Source: UBA5078 sp040384465
GTDB lineage: Bacteria; Pseudomonadota; Gammaproteobacteria; Pseudomonadales; Pseudohongiellaceae
DNA: 64,000 nt
Assembly: GCA_040384465.1 (NCBI GenBank)
Contig: JAZKJF010000002.1
Span: 124,001 to 188,000 of the forward strand
Reading direction: 5' to 3'
Within the stretch, counting starts at the first letter, position 1. Each line of letters starts with the position of its first letter. Positions 25,681-35,007 of this stretch are shown here, piece after piece. Under the pieces are notes generated by a model. It searched no databases. It was not told the DNA's origin and worked only from the letters and a program-made list of their open reading frames with translations. A program made the position numbers and the translations under genes.

Positions 25681-27189
25681 ATGACTGAGAAATACACCAA
25701 TCTCCTTGCCCGCTTGCACACACTCAATGACCTGCAGAAATCCATCGCTGTTCTGCACTGGGACCGTGAAACCAACATGCCACCGCAAGGCAACAGTGGG
25801 CGCACCCAGCAGATCACCACGCTCACTCAGCTCGCTCATGAGATTGGTGCGAGCAACGAGATGGGTGAGCTGCTTGCTGCAGCAGAAACGGAACAGGCCA
25901 ATGCAGACTATGACAGCACCGAAGCGAGTCTGTTGCGTTATGTACGCAGGCAGTACGACGAGCAGCGCAAATTTTCCAGCGACTTTGTGCGTCGTTGCAG
26001 TGAAATTACCGGCGCGGCTGGCTTCGCCTGGGCACAGGCGCGCGCGCAGAATGACTTCGCGTCTTTTGCTCCACACCTGAAGGCGGCGGTCAGCATCGCA
26101 CAGGAGTCTGCAGAAATTCTCGGCTATGACGATGAGAAATACGACGCACTGTTGAATCAATACGAGCGCGGCATGAAGACCAAAGATGTGCGCGCGATTT
26201 TTGAAACAGTGAAACGCGAGACTGTGCCCTTGATCCATGCCATCAGTGCGCAACGCGAAGCGGTCGACGACAGTTTTCTTTTTCAATCTTTCGACGTGGA
26301 CGCGCAGAAAAAACTCGCGCGCTATGCGGCAGAATCGATTGGCTACGACTTCACACGCGGGCATCTGGGTCAGGTAGAACATCCATTCAGCACCAGTTTT
26401 GGTCGCAACGATGTGCGCATCACCACACGTTTCAATCCCGAATTCGCCAACTCATCACTGTTCGCAACGCTGCACGAAGCGGGTCATGCGCTCTATGAAA
26501 AAGGCGTCGGAGAAGAGTTGGAGCGCACGCCGCTGGCGCAGGGAACCTCCTCTGGAATTCACGAGAGTCAGTCGCGTCTTTTCGAAAATCAGGTGGGGCG
26601 CAGTAAAGGCTATTGGAGCGTGCATTTTTCGCAACTGCAAACTCATTTCCCTCAGCAGATGAACAGAGTCGACACCGACAATTTCTATCGGGCCATCAAC
26701 AAAGTGCAGCCCTCCTTCATTCGCGTGGAGGCCGACGAACTGACCTACAACATGCACATCATTCTGCGTTTCGAATTGGAGCAGGCGCTGATCAATGGTG
26801 AGCTGAGCGTCGACGATCTGCCTGCCGCATGGAATGAAAAGATGCAGACACTGCTCGGCATCACACCGCCCGATGACACGCACGGTGTGCTGCAGGATGT
26901 GCACTGGTCGCAGGCCGCATTCGGTTATTTCCCCACTTACACACTCGGCAATCTTTACGCGGCGTTGTTCATGGAAACCGCGAAGAGCCACGACGCCCAG
27001 ATAGCCGCTGAGCTGGCGCAGGGCAACACTGCACGTCTGCTGGCGTGGCTGCGCCATAATATTCATCGACACGGCAGTAAGTACGATGCGCCGGAGCTGT
27101 GTCAGCGCGCGACAGGTCAGGTGCTCAGCGCTGACCCGTTTGTGCGCTATGTGCGCGAGAAGTTTGGTGGGATTTATCAGCTTTCCTGA
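25681..27189 (+). CDS. M32 family metallocarboxypeptidase (Taq type)
   Basis: Starting at 25681 (MTEKYTNLLARLH) gives 502 residues, as usual for M32. The zinc motif is H265-E266-A-G-H269, with GIHESQSRLFENQVGRS and YNMHIILRFELEQAL downstream, which are M32 hallmarks (HES/GQ, I-RFELE). The enzyme removes C-terminal residues from peptides in the cytoplasm. Earlier in-frame sequence lacks conserved features. No operon partner is obvious. Confidence 0.93.
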   Translation: MTEKYTNLLARLHTLNDLQKSIAVLHWDRETNMPPQGNSGRTQQITTLTQLAHEIGASNEMGELLAAAETEQANADYDSTEASLLRYVRRQYDEQRKFSSDFVRRCSEITGAAGFAWAQARAQNDFASFAPHLKAAVSIAQESAEILGYDDEKYDALLNQYERGMKTKDVRAIFETVKRETVPLIHAISAQREAVDDSFLFQSFDVDAQKKLARYAAESIGYDFTRGHLGQVEHPFSTSFGRNDVRITTRFNPEFANSSLFATLHEAGHALYEKGVGEELERTPLAQGTSSGIHESQSRLFENQVGRSKGYWSVHFSQLQTHFPQQMNRVDTDNFYRAINKVQPSFIRVEADELTYNMHIILRFELEQALINGELSVDDLPAAWNEKMQTLLGITPPDDTHGVLQDVHWSQAAFGYFPTYTLGNLYAALFMETAKSHDAQIAAELAQGNTARLLAWLRHNIHRHGSKYDAPELCQRATGQVLSADPFVRYVREKFGGIYQLS

Positions 27190-27248
27190 TTCCCTTCATC
27201 AAGCGATATGGTCGCGGCAATTGGCGAAAACGCAAAGGAGACGCACTG

Positions 27249-27350
27249 GTGCGATTTCCTGGTGGATCTGTGCTGAATGCCGAAGTACACTGGTACGAGG
27301 TAAGCGGGTTAGGCAAGTTTGAATTTAAGATAAAAAACATTTTGGATTAA
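27249..27350 (+). CDS. 33-residue conserved-looking small protein
   Basis: A GTG at 27249 has AAAGGAG eight bases upstream. The 33 residues include RFPGGSVLNAEVHWYEVSGL and end KFEFKIKNILD. The block AEVHWYE followed by a basic KIK(R/N) tail is one I recognise from small proteins in many proteobacterial genomes, usually directly upstream of a roughly 70-residue acidic protein like the one that starts here at 27354. The tight pairing and charge complementarity recall toxin-antitoxin modules, but I know of no demonstrated function. Confidence 0.55.
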   Translation: MRFPGGSVLNAEVHWYEVSGLGKFEFKIKNILD

Positions 27351-27353
27351 ACC

Positions 27354-27572
27354 ATGACGCAACACTTTGCAGTTTGCATCAAAAACAACGACTACGAAGC
27401 TTCTCTTGAGCTGCGCAAGCTCTATGAAGTAGTACCCGATCAACTTGCCGAGCAGTTGGGTCAGATTCGTGTAATTGATGAATCAGGTGAAGATTACCAA
27501 TATCCTGAGGAATTCTTCCTTCCCATCACCCTTCCCGAGTTAATACAGCGAGCGGTGTTGCACGCAACCTGA
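27354..27572 (+). CDS. 72-residue acidic conserved-looking partner protein
   Basis: This 72-residue protein (FAVCIKNNDYEASLELRKLY, then VIDESGEDYQYPEEFFLPI) starts three bases after the stop of the 33-residue basic protein, and its stop overlaps the rlmA start (TGATG). The acidic 'DESGEDY-YP' block and the FxVCIKN start look conserved. I do not know its function; a regulatory or antitoxin-like role is a guess from the pairing. Confidence 0.6.
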   Translation: MTQHFAVCIKNNDYEASLELRKLYEVVPDQLAEQLGQIRVIDESGEDYQYPEEFFLPITLPELIQRAVLHAT

Positions 27573-28474
27573 TGATCGTCACTTCATTTGACTCTCTGAT
27601 CTGCCCCCTCGACAACCACCCCCTGCAGCGAGCAGGGGCATCGTGGCGCTGCGCATCTGGCCACACGTTTGATGTCGCTCGCGAAGGCTATATTCATCTG
27701 TTGCCGGTGCAGAACAAGCGCTCCCGTGACCCGGGGGACAGCAAGGAAATGGTCGCGGCGCGGCGGCGTTTTCTCGGAGCTGGGTGCTATCTGCCAATCG
27801 CTGCGGCTGTTAGCCGTGCAGTGCTTCGTAACTTCCGGACCGACGCTGCACCTGGTGCCATTCTCAGCTGTCTGGACGCAGGTTGTGGTGAAGGTTATTA
27901 CCTGCGGGAGCTGGTCGCCGCGAGTGGCGATATCGATTCGCTTCCTACAAGTTTGCTTTCACTCATCGGCCTGGATATCTCCAAATGGGCGGTGTTGTCT
28001 GCCGCAAAGCAGGACAAGCAGATGTGCTGGGTGGTCGGCAGTAATGCCAATCTGCCGGTGGAGTCCCACTCGCTGGATTGCGTACTGTGCATGTTTGGTT
28101 TTCCGGTGTATGCGGAATTTCTGCGCGTGCTCAAGCCGGGAGGATTGCTGTTGCAAGTGGATTCCGGTCCGGATCATTTACGTGAGCTGCGCGAGATCAT
28201 TTACCCGACATTGAAAGCGGAGCGCACAGAGGAGGTTCCTGTGCCAGATGGATTCGAGCGGAGGTCTGAAGAAAGAGAGTCTGCTGAAACTGTACGCTTT
28301 TCTCTGGATCTGCGGGGTCAGGAGCAGATTGGCGATCTTCTCGCCATGACGCCACATCTTTATCGGGCCACGGCCGAGGGGCGTGCCCGCGCAGCGGCGC
28401 TGACGAGTCTTGTGGTCACTGTCGATGCGCGGCTGACGATCCTGCGCGTGCCGGTCTCTCAGCCGCAGTGTTAA
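27572..28474 (+). CDS. rlmA: 23S rRNA (guanine-N1)-methyltransferase RlmA
   Basis: The 300-residue protein matches RlmA. An N-terminal zinc-ribbon-like part contains CPLDNHPL and WRCASGHTFD, then the hallmark REGYIHLLPVQNKRSRDPGDS, and a class I methyltransferase domain has LDAGCGEGYYLREL. RlmA methylates G745 of 23S rRNA (hairpin 35). In E. coli the zinc ligands are C-x2-C plus C-x3-H; here the second Cys is Asp (CPLD), so zinc binding may be altered. Its start overlaps the stop of the upstream 72-residue gene. Confidence 0.9.
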   Translation: MIVTSFDSLICPLDNHPLQRAGASWRCASGHTFDVAREGYIHLLPVQNKRSRDPGDSKEMVAARRRFLGAGCYLPIAAAVSRAVLRNFRTDAAPGAILSCLDAGCGEGYYLRELVAASGDIDSLPTSLLSLIGLDISKWAVLSAAKQDKQMCWVVGSNANLPVESHSLDCVLCMFGFPVYAEFLRVLKPGGLLLQVDSGPDHLRELREIIYPTLKAERTEEVPVPDGFERRSEERESAETVRFSLDLRGQEQIGDLLAMTPHLYRATAEGRARAAALTSLVVTVDARLTILRVPVSQPQC

Positions 28475-29514
28475 ATGCGCAGATTCTCTGCCAGCCATTG
28501 CTCGTAGTCGCGATCGCCTACCTGTTGTGTTGGGGAAATCAGATTCCGTTGCTGCTGCAGACCCAGCCCCAGACGCGCATCACTGGGAGTCATCCCGAAG
28601 CGTTGGCGGAAGGCGCGTGAATAGTGCGCTTCGCTCACAAATCCCCAGGCATAAGCGATGTCGCAGATTCGGCGCGTCCCGGATTGATCCTGTACCAGTG
28701 CCTCGACGCTGCGGCGTAAACGGCGCTCTTGAATGTAGGCGCGCACACCACCCAGAGGTTCAAACAGGCGATATAGTGTGGAGCGTGAAAGCCCCAGTGT
28801 TGCACAAAGTTTTTCTGCGGAAAGTTGTCGGCGCAGGTTCTTCTCTATCTCGACTTTGGCGCGCGCCAGCAGACTGACCGCGACACCGCTGCCGCCATTT
28901 TCCACTCGTTCCGTTGAGCCGTTGAGCGCACTCGCCAGCAGTAGAAGAGTGGGCTCGATGACCTGCACTGCTTCTTCTTCCGAAAAAGCACTCATCATTC
29001 CATAAAGCGTCTTCAGGTGGTTCACCGCGAGCATGGTCAGTCCCGTGTTGCCACTGAGCACACGGCCTTCCTGTGAGTCGGGCTGCAGGAGATGACGAGC
29101 CAGCAGGTGACGGGGGATGACTATCGTCAACTGACTAAAGTCGGTGGTGGTGGCGTCATGCTGCTCCGCGAGATCGATGATCATCAGATCTCCCGTTCGG
29201 CACTCGACCTCGCGGCGCCCCATGTTGATCACTTGTGAGCCACTGAGGTGGGTCTGGATCATGTAGTAATCGAGCCCGTCGCGCGCCACCTTGAGGGGGC
29301 TGCGCTCAAAGCGCTGAGCACTGGTCTGGCAGCGGGAGAGGATGATCTGGTTGTTGATCAGGTGACTGTCGACGCTGGTATTGAAACTCTCTTCCGGCGC
29401 CATTGGCGACGTGGTGATATCGAACAGCGCGGCAATACTCTCCCGCCAGGCAGGAATACGCTGTTCGGGTGGCAAGAGGGCGGTGCTGAATGTCGATCTC
29501 TGAATCTGTCCCAT
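28471..29514 (-). CDS. AraC family transcriptional regulator
   Basis: The 347-residue protein has an N-terminal sensor part of the AraC-binding-like type (FNTSVDSHLINNQIILSRCQ, DYYMIQTHLSGSQVINMGRR). The C-terminal AraC HTH region is RQLSAEKLCATLGLSRSTLYRLFEP to RICDIAYAWGFVSEAHYSRAFRQRFGMTPSDAR. It is divergent from the RTX gene, with 252 bases between, so it could regulate that gene; no operator is obvious. Its stop overlaps the convergent rlmA end by four bases. Confidence 0.88.
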   Translation of the reverse strand: MGQIQRSTFSTALLPPEQRIPAWRESIAALFDITTSPMAPEESFNTSVDSHLINNQIILSRCQTSAQRFERSPLKVARDGLDYYMIQTHLSGSQVINMGRREVECRTGDLMIIDLAEQHDATTTDFSQLTIVIPRHLLARHLLQPDSQEGRVLSGNTGLTMLAVNHLKTLYGMMSAFSEEEAVQVIEPTLLLLASALNGSTERVENGGSGVAVSLLARAKVEIEKNLRRQLSAEKLCATLGLSRSTLYRLFEPLGGVRAYIQERRLRRSVEALVQDQSGTRRICDIAYAWGFVSEAHYSRAFRQRFGMTPSDARLGLGLQQQRNLISPTQQVGDRDYEQWLAENLRI

Positions 29515-29766
29515 GGCGGGGGAAAGTCTCTGTTTTTATGAGCTGTTTGTTATCAGCATGCGCCGGACCTACGCTGGATCGGCCACGTTTTCTATCACCC
29601 CATGAGACGCTGGGTCAAACCTTTTGGGACGTGCGAACAAATCATGATCGAGCAAATTGGCTAATATTCGACCAGCGCAAAGCAGGATAACACTTGCTTT
29701 GCGTAACTTTTTTTCACTACGTCGTGATGACGTGCGAATACGTCCAATTGCCTAGGAGCCTCCATT

Positions 29767-32700
29767 GTGAGTAATAACAAGACTGCGAGCAACAGCACCG
29801 ACAAGATCAACGGTACCAACAGCAACGAACTTGTCACCGGCACAGTGGCCGCAGAAAAGGTCGATGCCAAAGCAGGTGCTGATACGGGAAGCGGAGGCGC
29901 TGGGGACGATTGGGTGAAAGGAGGCTCAGGGGATGATGCCGTAGACGGTGGCGCAGGTACTGACCGCGTCGACGGCGGCTCCGGAAATGATCGAATGACG
30001 TACAAGGTCAGCGAGAATACCGGAACTGCCGATGTCTACGACGGTGGCTCAGGCAGCGACACGCTGGTGCTGGAGTTGACCCGCGCCGAGTGGATGCGGG
30101 ATGCCATCCAGGCGGATGTGGCTGCTTTCCTGACTCACCTTGCCAAGTACACAACGGCCGGCACTGGCAAGCAGGAGGGGGACTCTTTCAAGTTCAACTC
30201 TCTGAACCTGGAAGTCAGAAAAGTGGAGCTCTTCAGAGTGTTCGTTGACGGTGTGGAGCTGGACCCGCGCGACCAGGCCGTCGTCGCCGTCAATGACACC
30301 CAGACCACCATGACCGAGCACAGTATTATCACTGGCAACGTCCTGGTAAACGATAGCGTGCCGGATATGGTGCGCGCTGTGGAGCTGATCAGTGGCCCGA
30401 TCAAGGGGCAGCTGACGCTGAATGATGACGGCAGCTACGTCTACAATCCAGGCAACGACTTCGATTCGCTGGCTCAAGGCGAGACTGCACAGGCCAGCTT
30501 CAGCTACCGAGTGAGCGACGCAGACAGAGACAGCGCCACCGCAACGGTCAATTTTTCGCTCACCGGCACCAACGACGCTCCGATTGCCAATCTTGACACC
30601 GCCACGACAGACGAGAATCAGACGATCACCGTCAACGTGCTCGGCAACGACACCGATGTCGACGCCAGCGACACGCATGCGGTGAAGCAGGTCAGCATTG
30701 CAAGTGGCAGAGGCAGTGTCGCCATCGCCAACAATCAAGTGCAGTGGACGCCGGGCACGGACTACGACGCGCTGGCGCTGAGCCAGACGGCGACTGTGCA
30801 GATTGCATACACCCAGAGTGACAACCAAGGCGCTGAGGCGTCCTCCGGACTGACGCTCACCGTCGTCGGTAGCAACGACGCGCCGACAGTCGCGCAATCT
30901 CTCACGAGCAAGGCCAGTGAAGAAGATCCCGTTTACACCATCGATCTGCTGGCTGGCGCGGCTGACAAAGACGCTGGGGCTGTGCTCAAGGTCAGTGGTC
31001 TTGCTGAGAGCAAGGGCACCAAGGGCTGGACACTCAACGGCAATGTACTGTCGATCAATCCGGATCACTTCGACCGCCTGAACGATGGGGAGAGAGCGGT
31101 ACTCGATCTCACTTACAAAGTCATCGACGAACACGGTGCGTCGGCTGACCAGACCCTCGCGGTTACTATCGAAGGCTACACGGATGCCCCCTCGCTGGAA
31201 GTGGTCGCATCTGCTGGGGCGGCCGTCAATCAGATCAAGCTGACGATCACCAGCCAACCGGCGCGTGATGAGCGCGTCGTGCTCAATTTCAACAAGCTGC
31301 CGGTCGGAGCCACGGTACTTAACGCGGCGCAGCAGGTCGTCAATCTCGGGGTGGACAATTTCATCGGGACTCACGATTTCACCGTGTTGCTGCCTCCCGA
31401 GGCGGATACCAAAGCCGATCTCGATGTGACGGTCTCTGGTATGCGGCCGGATGGCAGCGTCATCGGGCAGAGCGTCCGGCCTGTTGATCTCTCCTACGAC
31501 GTCTCCCGGCCTGTCGACCAGCTGACTTTCAACGCCAAAGATCAAGGGATGTGGGCGTCGGGCGCTGCCCCCATCGTGGAATGGCATGAATATGCCCCAT
31601 TCATTGGCTCTGTCGGCCGAGTTTGGAACAGCGGCACCGAGGCGTGGGAAGACACCGGCAATGGTGCCTGGGAGAGCGGTAAATTCACGGTGTTCTCGGC
31701 AGGTATCAGTGCGGCAGACGTGAAAGCTTTCGCGCTGAAAGTGCCACAGCAGATACTCAATGATGCGCGCCGGATTTTCGATGAGGCCGTGGCGCTGTTC
31801 AACCGCACGGTGCTGGCGACTTTCAATGGCGCCAAGACGACATTTGATAACGCGGTGACGGGCGCGTGGGAAGTGTTCAACACTGCGACCAGTGCCGCCT
31901 ATAGCGCCTTTAACACGGCCGTGAACAACATCAGCCAGGTGGCAGAGCAGGTTGCCTGGGATATCTACAATGCCGCCGAAGACGTGGCCGCGTGGGCCAG
32001 AGATACGCATATCAATTTCTGGGCACCAACGATATTTGCGGACGTCGCACGCACTGATGCCTGGAACGTGTACAACAACACCATGAGGATTGCGACAGAC
32101 GCGCTGAATGCGGCTCTCGCCGTAGAGGCCTGGACGGAAGGCGCTATCAGAGCCGTCGCGCAGAAGGTCTATGACGACGCCGTCGCTGTCGCCAACTGGA
32201 TCAAGGACACCACCTTGCAGGGAGCCCAGTGGCTGTTCGATGGCGCAAAACTGGTCTACAACGAGGGCAAGCGTCTGTTCGACGAGGGTGCGGGAGCAGT
32301 GTTCAGCGCGGCACAGAATATCTACAACGACACAGTGAGCGCGCTTGATGTGATTCAGGGCGAAACCAAACTGGAGATCGATGCAGAGCTGTTCGCCGAG
32401 GTGGGCGTGCAGGTCGACTTCAAGCTGGACTCCGGCTCTGTGGACGCGGAGGTAGGTTATAACCTGACCTCTCTGCTGCAACACAACCGCACCACCGACG
32501 TCCTGATGATTACCCCGCAGTTCACCAATCAGACCACTGGTGCGACTGTGGCATTCGAGACAATCAGTCCTAACGCCCAGTTCAAAGCAGTGCTGCTCTA
32601 TGACGTGGGCGCGAATCTGAACGTCTACGTGGACAGCAATCTGATCGTCTCCGGCACGACCATCTTCGATCTGTCCGGCGCTGCCGACGGCATCCGTTTC

Positions 32701-34365
32701 AACACCGGAATTTCCTCCGACGGCTGGGCCAATGACCTGCAGATTCTGGTGGATCTCGGTCTTTCCGAAGTGCCCGCGCTGGGCGGCCTGACCAATGGCG
32801 AGCTGGTGCTGATCGACTTCGATTCCACTGAGATCGGCCAGATCCCAGTGCCTTTCATCGAGAGCCTGACCGAGGACATCGTCTCTGCTGAGATCGGCTT
32901 GCCAAGCATCAAGACTGAGGGCAAGGCCGCTCCCTACAATTCCGCGCGCTTCGCTGAGGGAGGTTTTGTGGCGCTGAATCTGGAGGAGATCGTCGGCGTG
33001 GTGATGAATCATCTAAACGCTCGCCTCGATTTCAGCCCCGAGCTGCGCGCGCTTTACAACGTAGGTTCGCTGGCCGAGAGCGCAAGCATTGCCGATGCCA
33101 TCGAACAGGTCGGCAAAGCGGTGATGGGTACCATCTACGATCTGCTCGATCTGCAGACGGAAAGCATGCCCGTGTTCCTCGTAGACGCGAATGATCAGAC
33201 CAGCACATCCCTGCTGCACGCCAATTTCTTTCCGGATTCGGTGATGGGCAGCACGCTGGGCGCGGACACCGCCAAGTTCGGTTTCTACGCCGCTTACGGC
33301 GAGAGCAATGACATGGTGAAGGTGACCTTCGACGTTGATCAGGCGGTGTTTGTCATCATCAACAAGATTGTCGAAGCGGCGATTGCAGCGGGCACCTCCG
33401 GCGCCACGCTGCAGATTCTCCAGGCACTACCGGACTTCAACCCGCTCAATATCGAGCTGGGTATTGCCGAGCTGCTGGAGATTATCGAAGCCCCGCAGGA
33501 GATGGCTGATCAGATCGCCAAGTTCCTGGATCTCAGTATTGGTGTGGAAGCCGCCGACCTCGATGTCTACTCGGCAGTGCGGTTCTCTCAGGATTTCTCG
33601 TTGTCCATCGACGACATGTCCTACCTGGTTACCCTGGAAGATGGTTCGCAGCACGCCTTCGCGGCTAATTCGCAGGGTAGCCTGCAGATCGCCAATGCCA
33701 GCAGCCACGACAAGAATGGTGATGGCCAGGTCGACTACTCAATGCAGATCGTGCCCAGCGCGATGTTCTCGAACGATACCGAGATCGGTCTGGCGATTGG
33801 CTATGTGTTGGACTTCCTGCAGGCGACCCTGACAGCGGATCTTAAACTGCCCATTGACGATCTGCTCGGCATCAGCCTGCCCGGTATTGGTGACATCAAG
33901 ATCAACGTCGCCGACATCCATCTCGGGCCACTCCTGCGTGTGCAGGGTGATCTCGATCTAGCCAGTGCCGACGTTTTCGAATCGCGCTTCAAGTTCGATC
34001 TTGGCTCAGCGAATGTCGAAGGCGGTATCACGTTGACGGACGACATGATCATCGGCTCGGCGGCGGACGACCTGCTGGCGGGCGGGGAGGGCATCGATAT
34101 TCTCACGGGTGGCACCGGCAACGACCTGTTCACGTTCATGCCCGGCACTGGCGCTGACACCATCACTGACTTCACGCCGGGCGCGAGCAGCGACGACATT
34201 CTGGACCTGCTGGCGTTCACATCGCTGCTCACGATCAACGATGTGCAGGCGGCGGCGCTCTACCAGAATGGCGACACGATCATCAGTCTGGGTAATGGCG
34301 ATTCAGTCAAGCTGGTGGGTGTTGCACCAAACCAGTTGCACCCTGATGACATGCTGGCGGCGTGA
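29767..34365 (+). CDS. Large RTX/VCBS-type secreted protein
   Basis: The 1532-residue protein starts at GTG 29767 with AGGAGCC upstream and has no classical signal peptide. Residues 37-77 are Gly/Asp nonapeptide repeats (GGSGDDAVDGGAGTDRVDGG). Residues about 174-468 are VCBS/cadherin-like repeats (DDGSYVYNPG, NDAPIANLDTATTDENQ). Residues about 650-860 are Ala-rich amphipathic helix, a mid-to-late beta-rich part follows, and 1428-1532 ends in RTX repeats and a hydrophobic tail (GGTGNDLFTF, ADTITDFTPG). This is the layout of type I-secreted adhesins or cytolysin-like proteins; no secretion genes are in the window. Pore-forming or binding function is inference. Confidence 0.85.
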   Translation: MSNNKTASNSTDKINGTNSNELVTGTVAAEKVDAKAGADTGSGGAGDDWVKGGSGDDAVDGGAGTDRVDGGSGNDRMTYKVSENTGTADVYDGGSGSDTLVLELTRAEWMRDAIQADVAAFLTHLAKYTTAGTGKQEGDSFKFNSLNLEVRKVELFRVFVDGVELDPRDQAVVAVNDTQTTMTEHSIITGNVLVNDSVPDMVRAVELISGPIKGQLTLNDDGSYVYNPGNDFDSLAQGETAQASFSYRVSDADRDSATATVNFSLTGTNDAPIANLDTATTDENQTITVNVLGNDTDVDASDTHAVKQVSIASGRGSVAIANNQVQWTPGTDYDALALSQTATVQIAYTQSDNQGAEASSGLTLTVVGSNDAPTVAQSLTSKASEEDPVYTIDLLAGAADKDAGAVLKVSGLAESKGTKGWTLNGNVLSINPDHFDRLNDGERAVLDLTYKVIDEHGASADQTLAVTIEGYTDAPSLEVVASAGAAVNQIKLTITSQPARDERVVLNFNKLPVGATVLNAAQQVVNLGVDNFIGTHDFTVLLPPEADTKADLDVTVSGMRPDGSVIGQSVRPVDLSYDVSRPVDQLTFNAKDQGMWASGAAPIVEWHEYAPFIGSVGRVWNSGTEAWEDTGNGAWESGKFTVFSAGISAADVKAFALKVPQQILNDARRIFDEAVALFNRTVLATFNGAKTTFDNAVTGAWEVFNTATSAAYSAFNTAVNNISQVAEQVAWDIYNAAEDVAAWARDTHINFWAPTIFADVARTDAWNVYNNTMRIATDALNAALAVEAWTEGAIRAVAQKVYDDAVAVANWIKDTTLQGAQWLFDGAKLVYNEGKRLFDEGAGAVFSAAQNIYNDTVSALDVIQGETKLEIDAELFAEVGVQVDFKLDSGSVDAEVGYNLTSLLQHNRTTDVLMITPQFTNQTTGATVAFETISPNAQFKAVLLYDVGANLNVYVDSNLIVSGTTIFDLSGAADGIRFNTGISSDGWANDLQILVDLGLSEVPALGGLTNGELVLIDFDSTEIGQIPVPFIESLTEDIVSAEIGLPSIKTEGKAAPYNSARFAEGGFVALNLEEIVGVVMNHLNARLDFSPELRALYNVGSLAESASIADAIEQVGKAVMGTIYDLLDLQTESMPVFLVDANDQTSTSLLHANFFPDSVMGSTLGADTAKFGFYAAYGESNDMVKVTFDVDQAVFVIINKIVEAAIAAGTSGATLQILQALPDFNPLNIELGIAELLEIIEAPQEMADQIAKFLDLSIGVEAADLDVYSAVRFSQDFSLSIDDMSYLVTLEDGSQHAFAANSQGSLQIANASSHDKNGDGQVDYSMQIVPSAMFSNDTEIGLAIGYVLDFLQATLTADLKLPIDDLLGISLPGIGDIKINVADIHLGPLLRVQGDLDLASADVFESRFKFDLGSANVEGGITLTDDMIIGSAADDLLAGGEGIDILTGGTGNDLFTFMPGTGADTITDFTPGASSDDILDLLAFTSLLTINDVQAAALYQNGDTIISLGNGDSVKLVGVAPNQLHPDDMLAA

Positions 34366-34397
34366 TGGAGCAAGAGGCGCAAAGCGAATGAAAGCCC

Positions 34398-35003
34398 TTA
34401 TTTTCTCCACACCAGCAATTGATTATTTGCCGGCATGGCATTGTCTTCCAGCAAGGTCAGTCCGGTCTTGATCGCCAACTCGTTTACCCACTCGAAGTCG
34501 CGCACACCGCTCAACGGATTTCTGCTTTTCAGCCACAGATCGAACTGGGCATTGCTTGGCGTGGTGAATTCTCCGCCGTATTTGAACGGCCCGTACACGC
34601 ACAGAAAACCACCGGGAGCGATGACGTTGTTCAGATGGCGAAAACATTCTTCGACGGCACTGGCTGGCATGATGTGCAGGCTGTTGGCGGTGAATACGGC
34701 ATCGAACTGATCAGTTCCCCAATCCTCCTGAGTCACATCCAGCGGCAGGGCTGGCGGTAGATGCGGACTTGATGCGGCAATCAGGCGAAGATTGAGCGAG
34801 TTGACCTGTTCCGGAATGTCGGAACTCTGCCAGTGCAACCATGGCATATGCGTGATGAAATGCACGGCATGCTGCCCGGTGCCGCCAGCGATTTCCAGCA
34901 CACGCAACAGGCGCTCGTCACTGCTTGGCCTGAGGTGTTTCTGCAGAACAGCAAGAATCGGATCCTTGTTATTCTCACACGCTTGACTGAAGGGCAGCTG
35001 CAC
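34398..35003 (-). CDS. DUF938 class I SAM-dependent methyltransferase
   Basis: I place the start at the GTG at 35003, five bases after the response-regulator stop; upstream codons would run inside that gene. The 201 residues begin VQLPFSQACENNKDPIL, the family's typical opening, followed by VLEIAGGTGQHAVHF (SAM-binding loop) and FLCVYGPFKYGGEFT. DUF938 proteins are methyltransferases with no firmly known substrate. It is co-directional with the response-regulator gene and very likely co-transcribed. Confidence 0.82.
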   Translation of the reverse strand: MQLPFSQACENNKDPILAVLQKHLRPSSDERLLRVLEIAGGTGQHAVHFITHMPWLHWQSSDIPEQVNSLNLRLIAASSPHLPPALPLDVTQEDWGTDQFDAVFTANSLHIMPASAVEECFRHLNNVIAPGGFLCVYGPFKYGGEFTTPSNAQFDLWLKSRNPLSGVRDFEWVNELAIKTGLTLLEDNAMPANNQLLVWRK

Positions 35004-35007
35004 GGGT

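Noticed and set aside
30049..33012. 987-codon open frame antisense to the RTX gene
   Set aside because: It has no recognisable domain and mirrors the codon pattern of the GC-rich RTX gene; long antisense frames are expected opposite such a gene.
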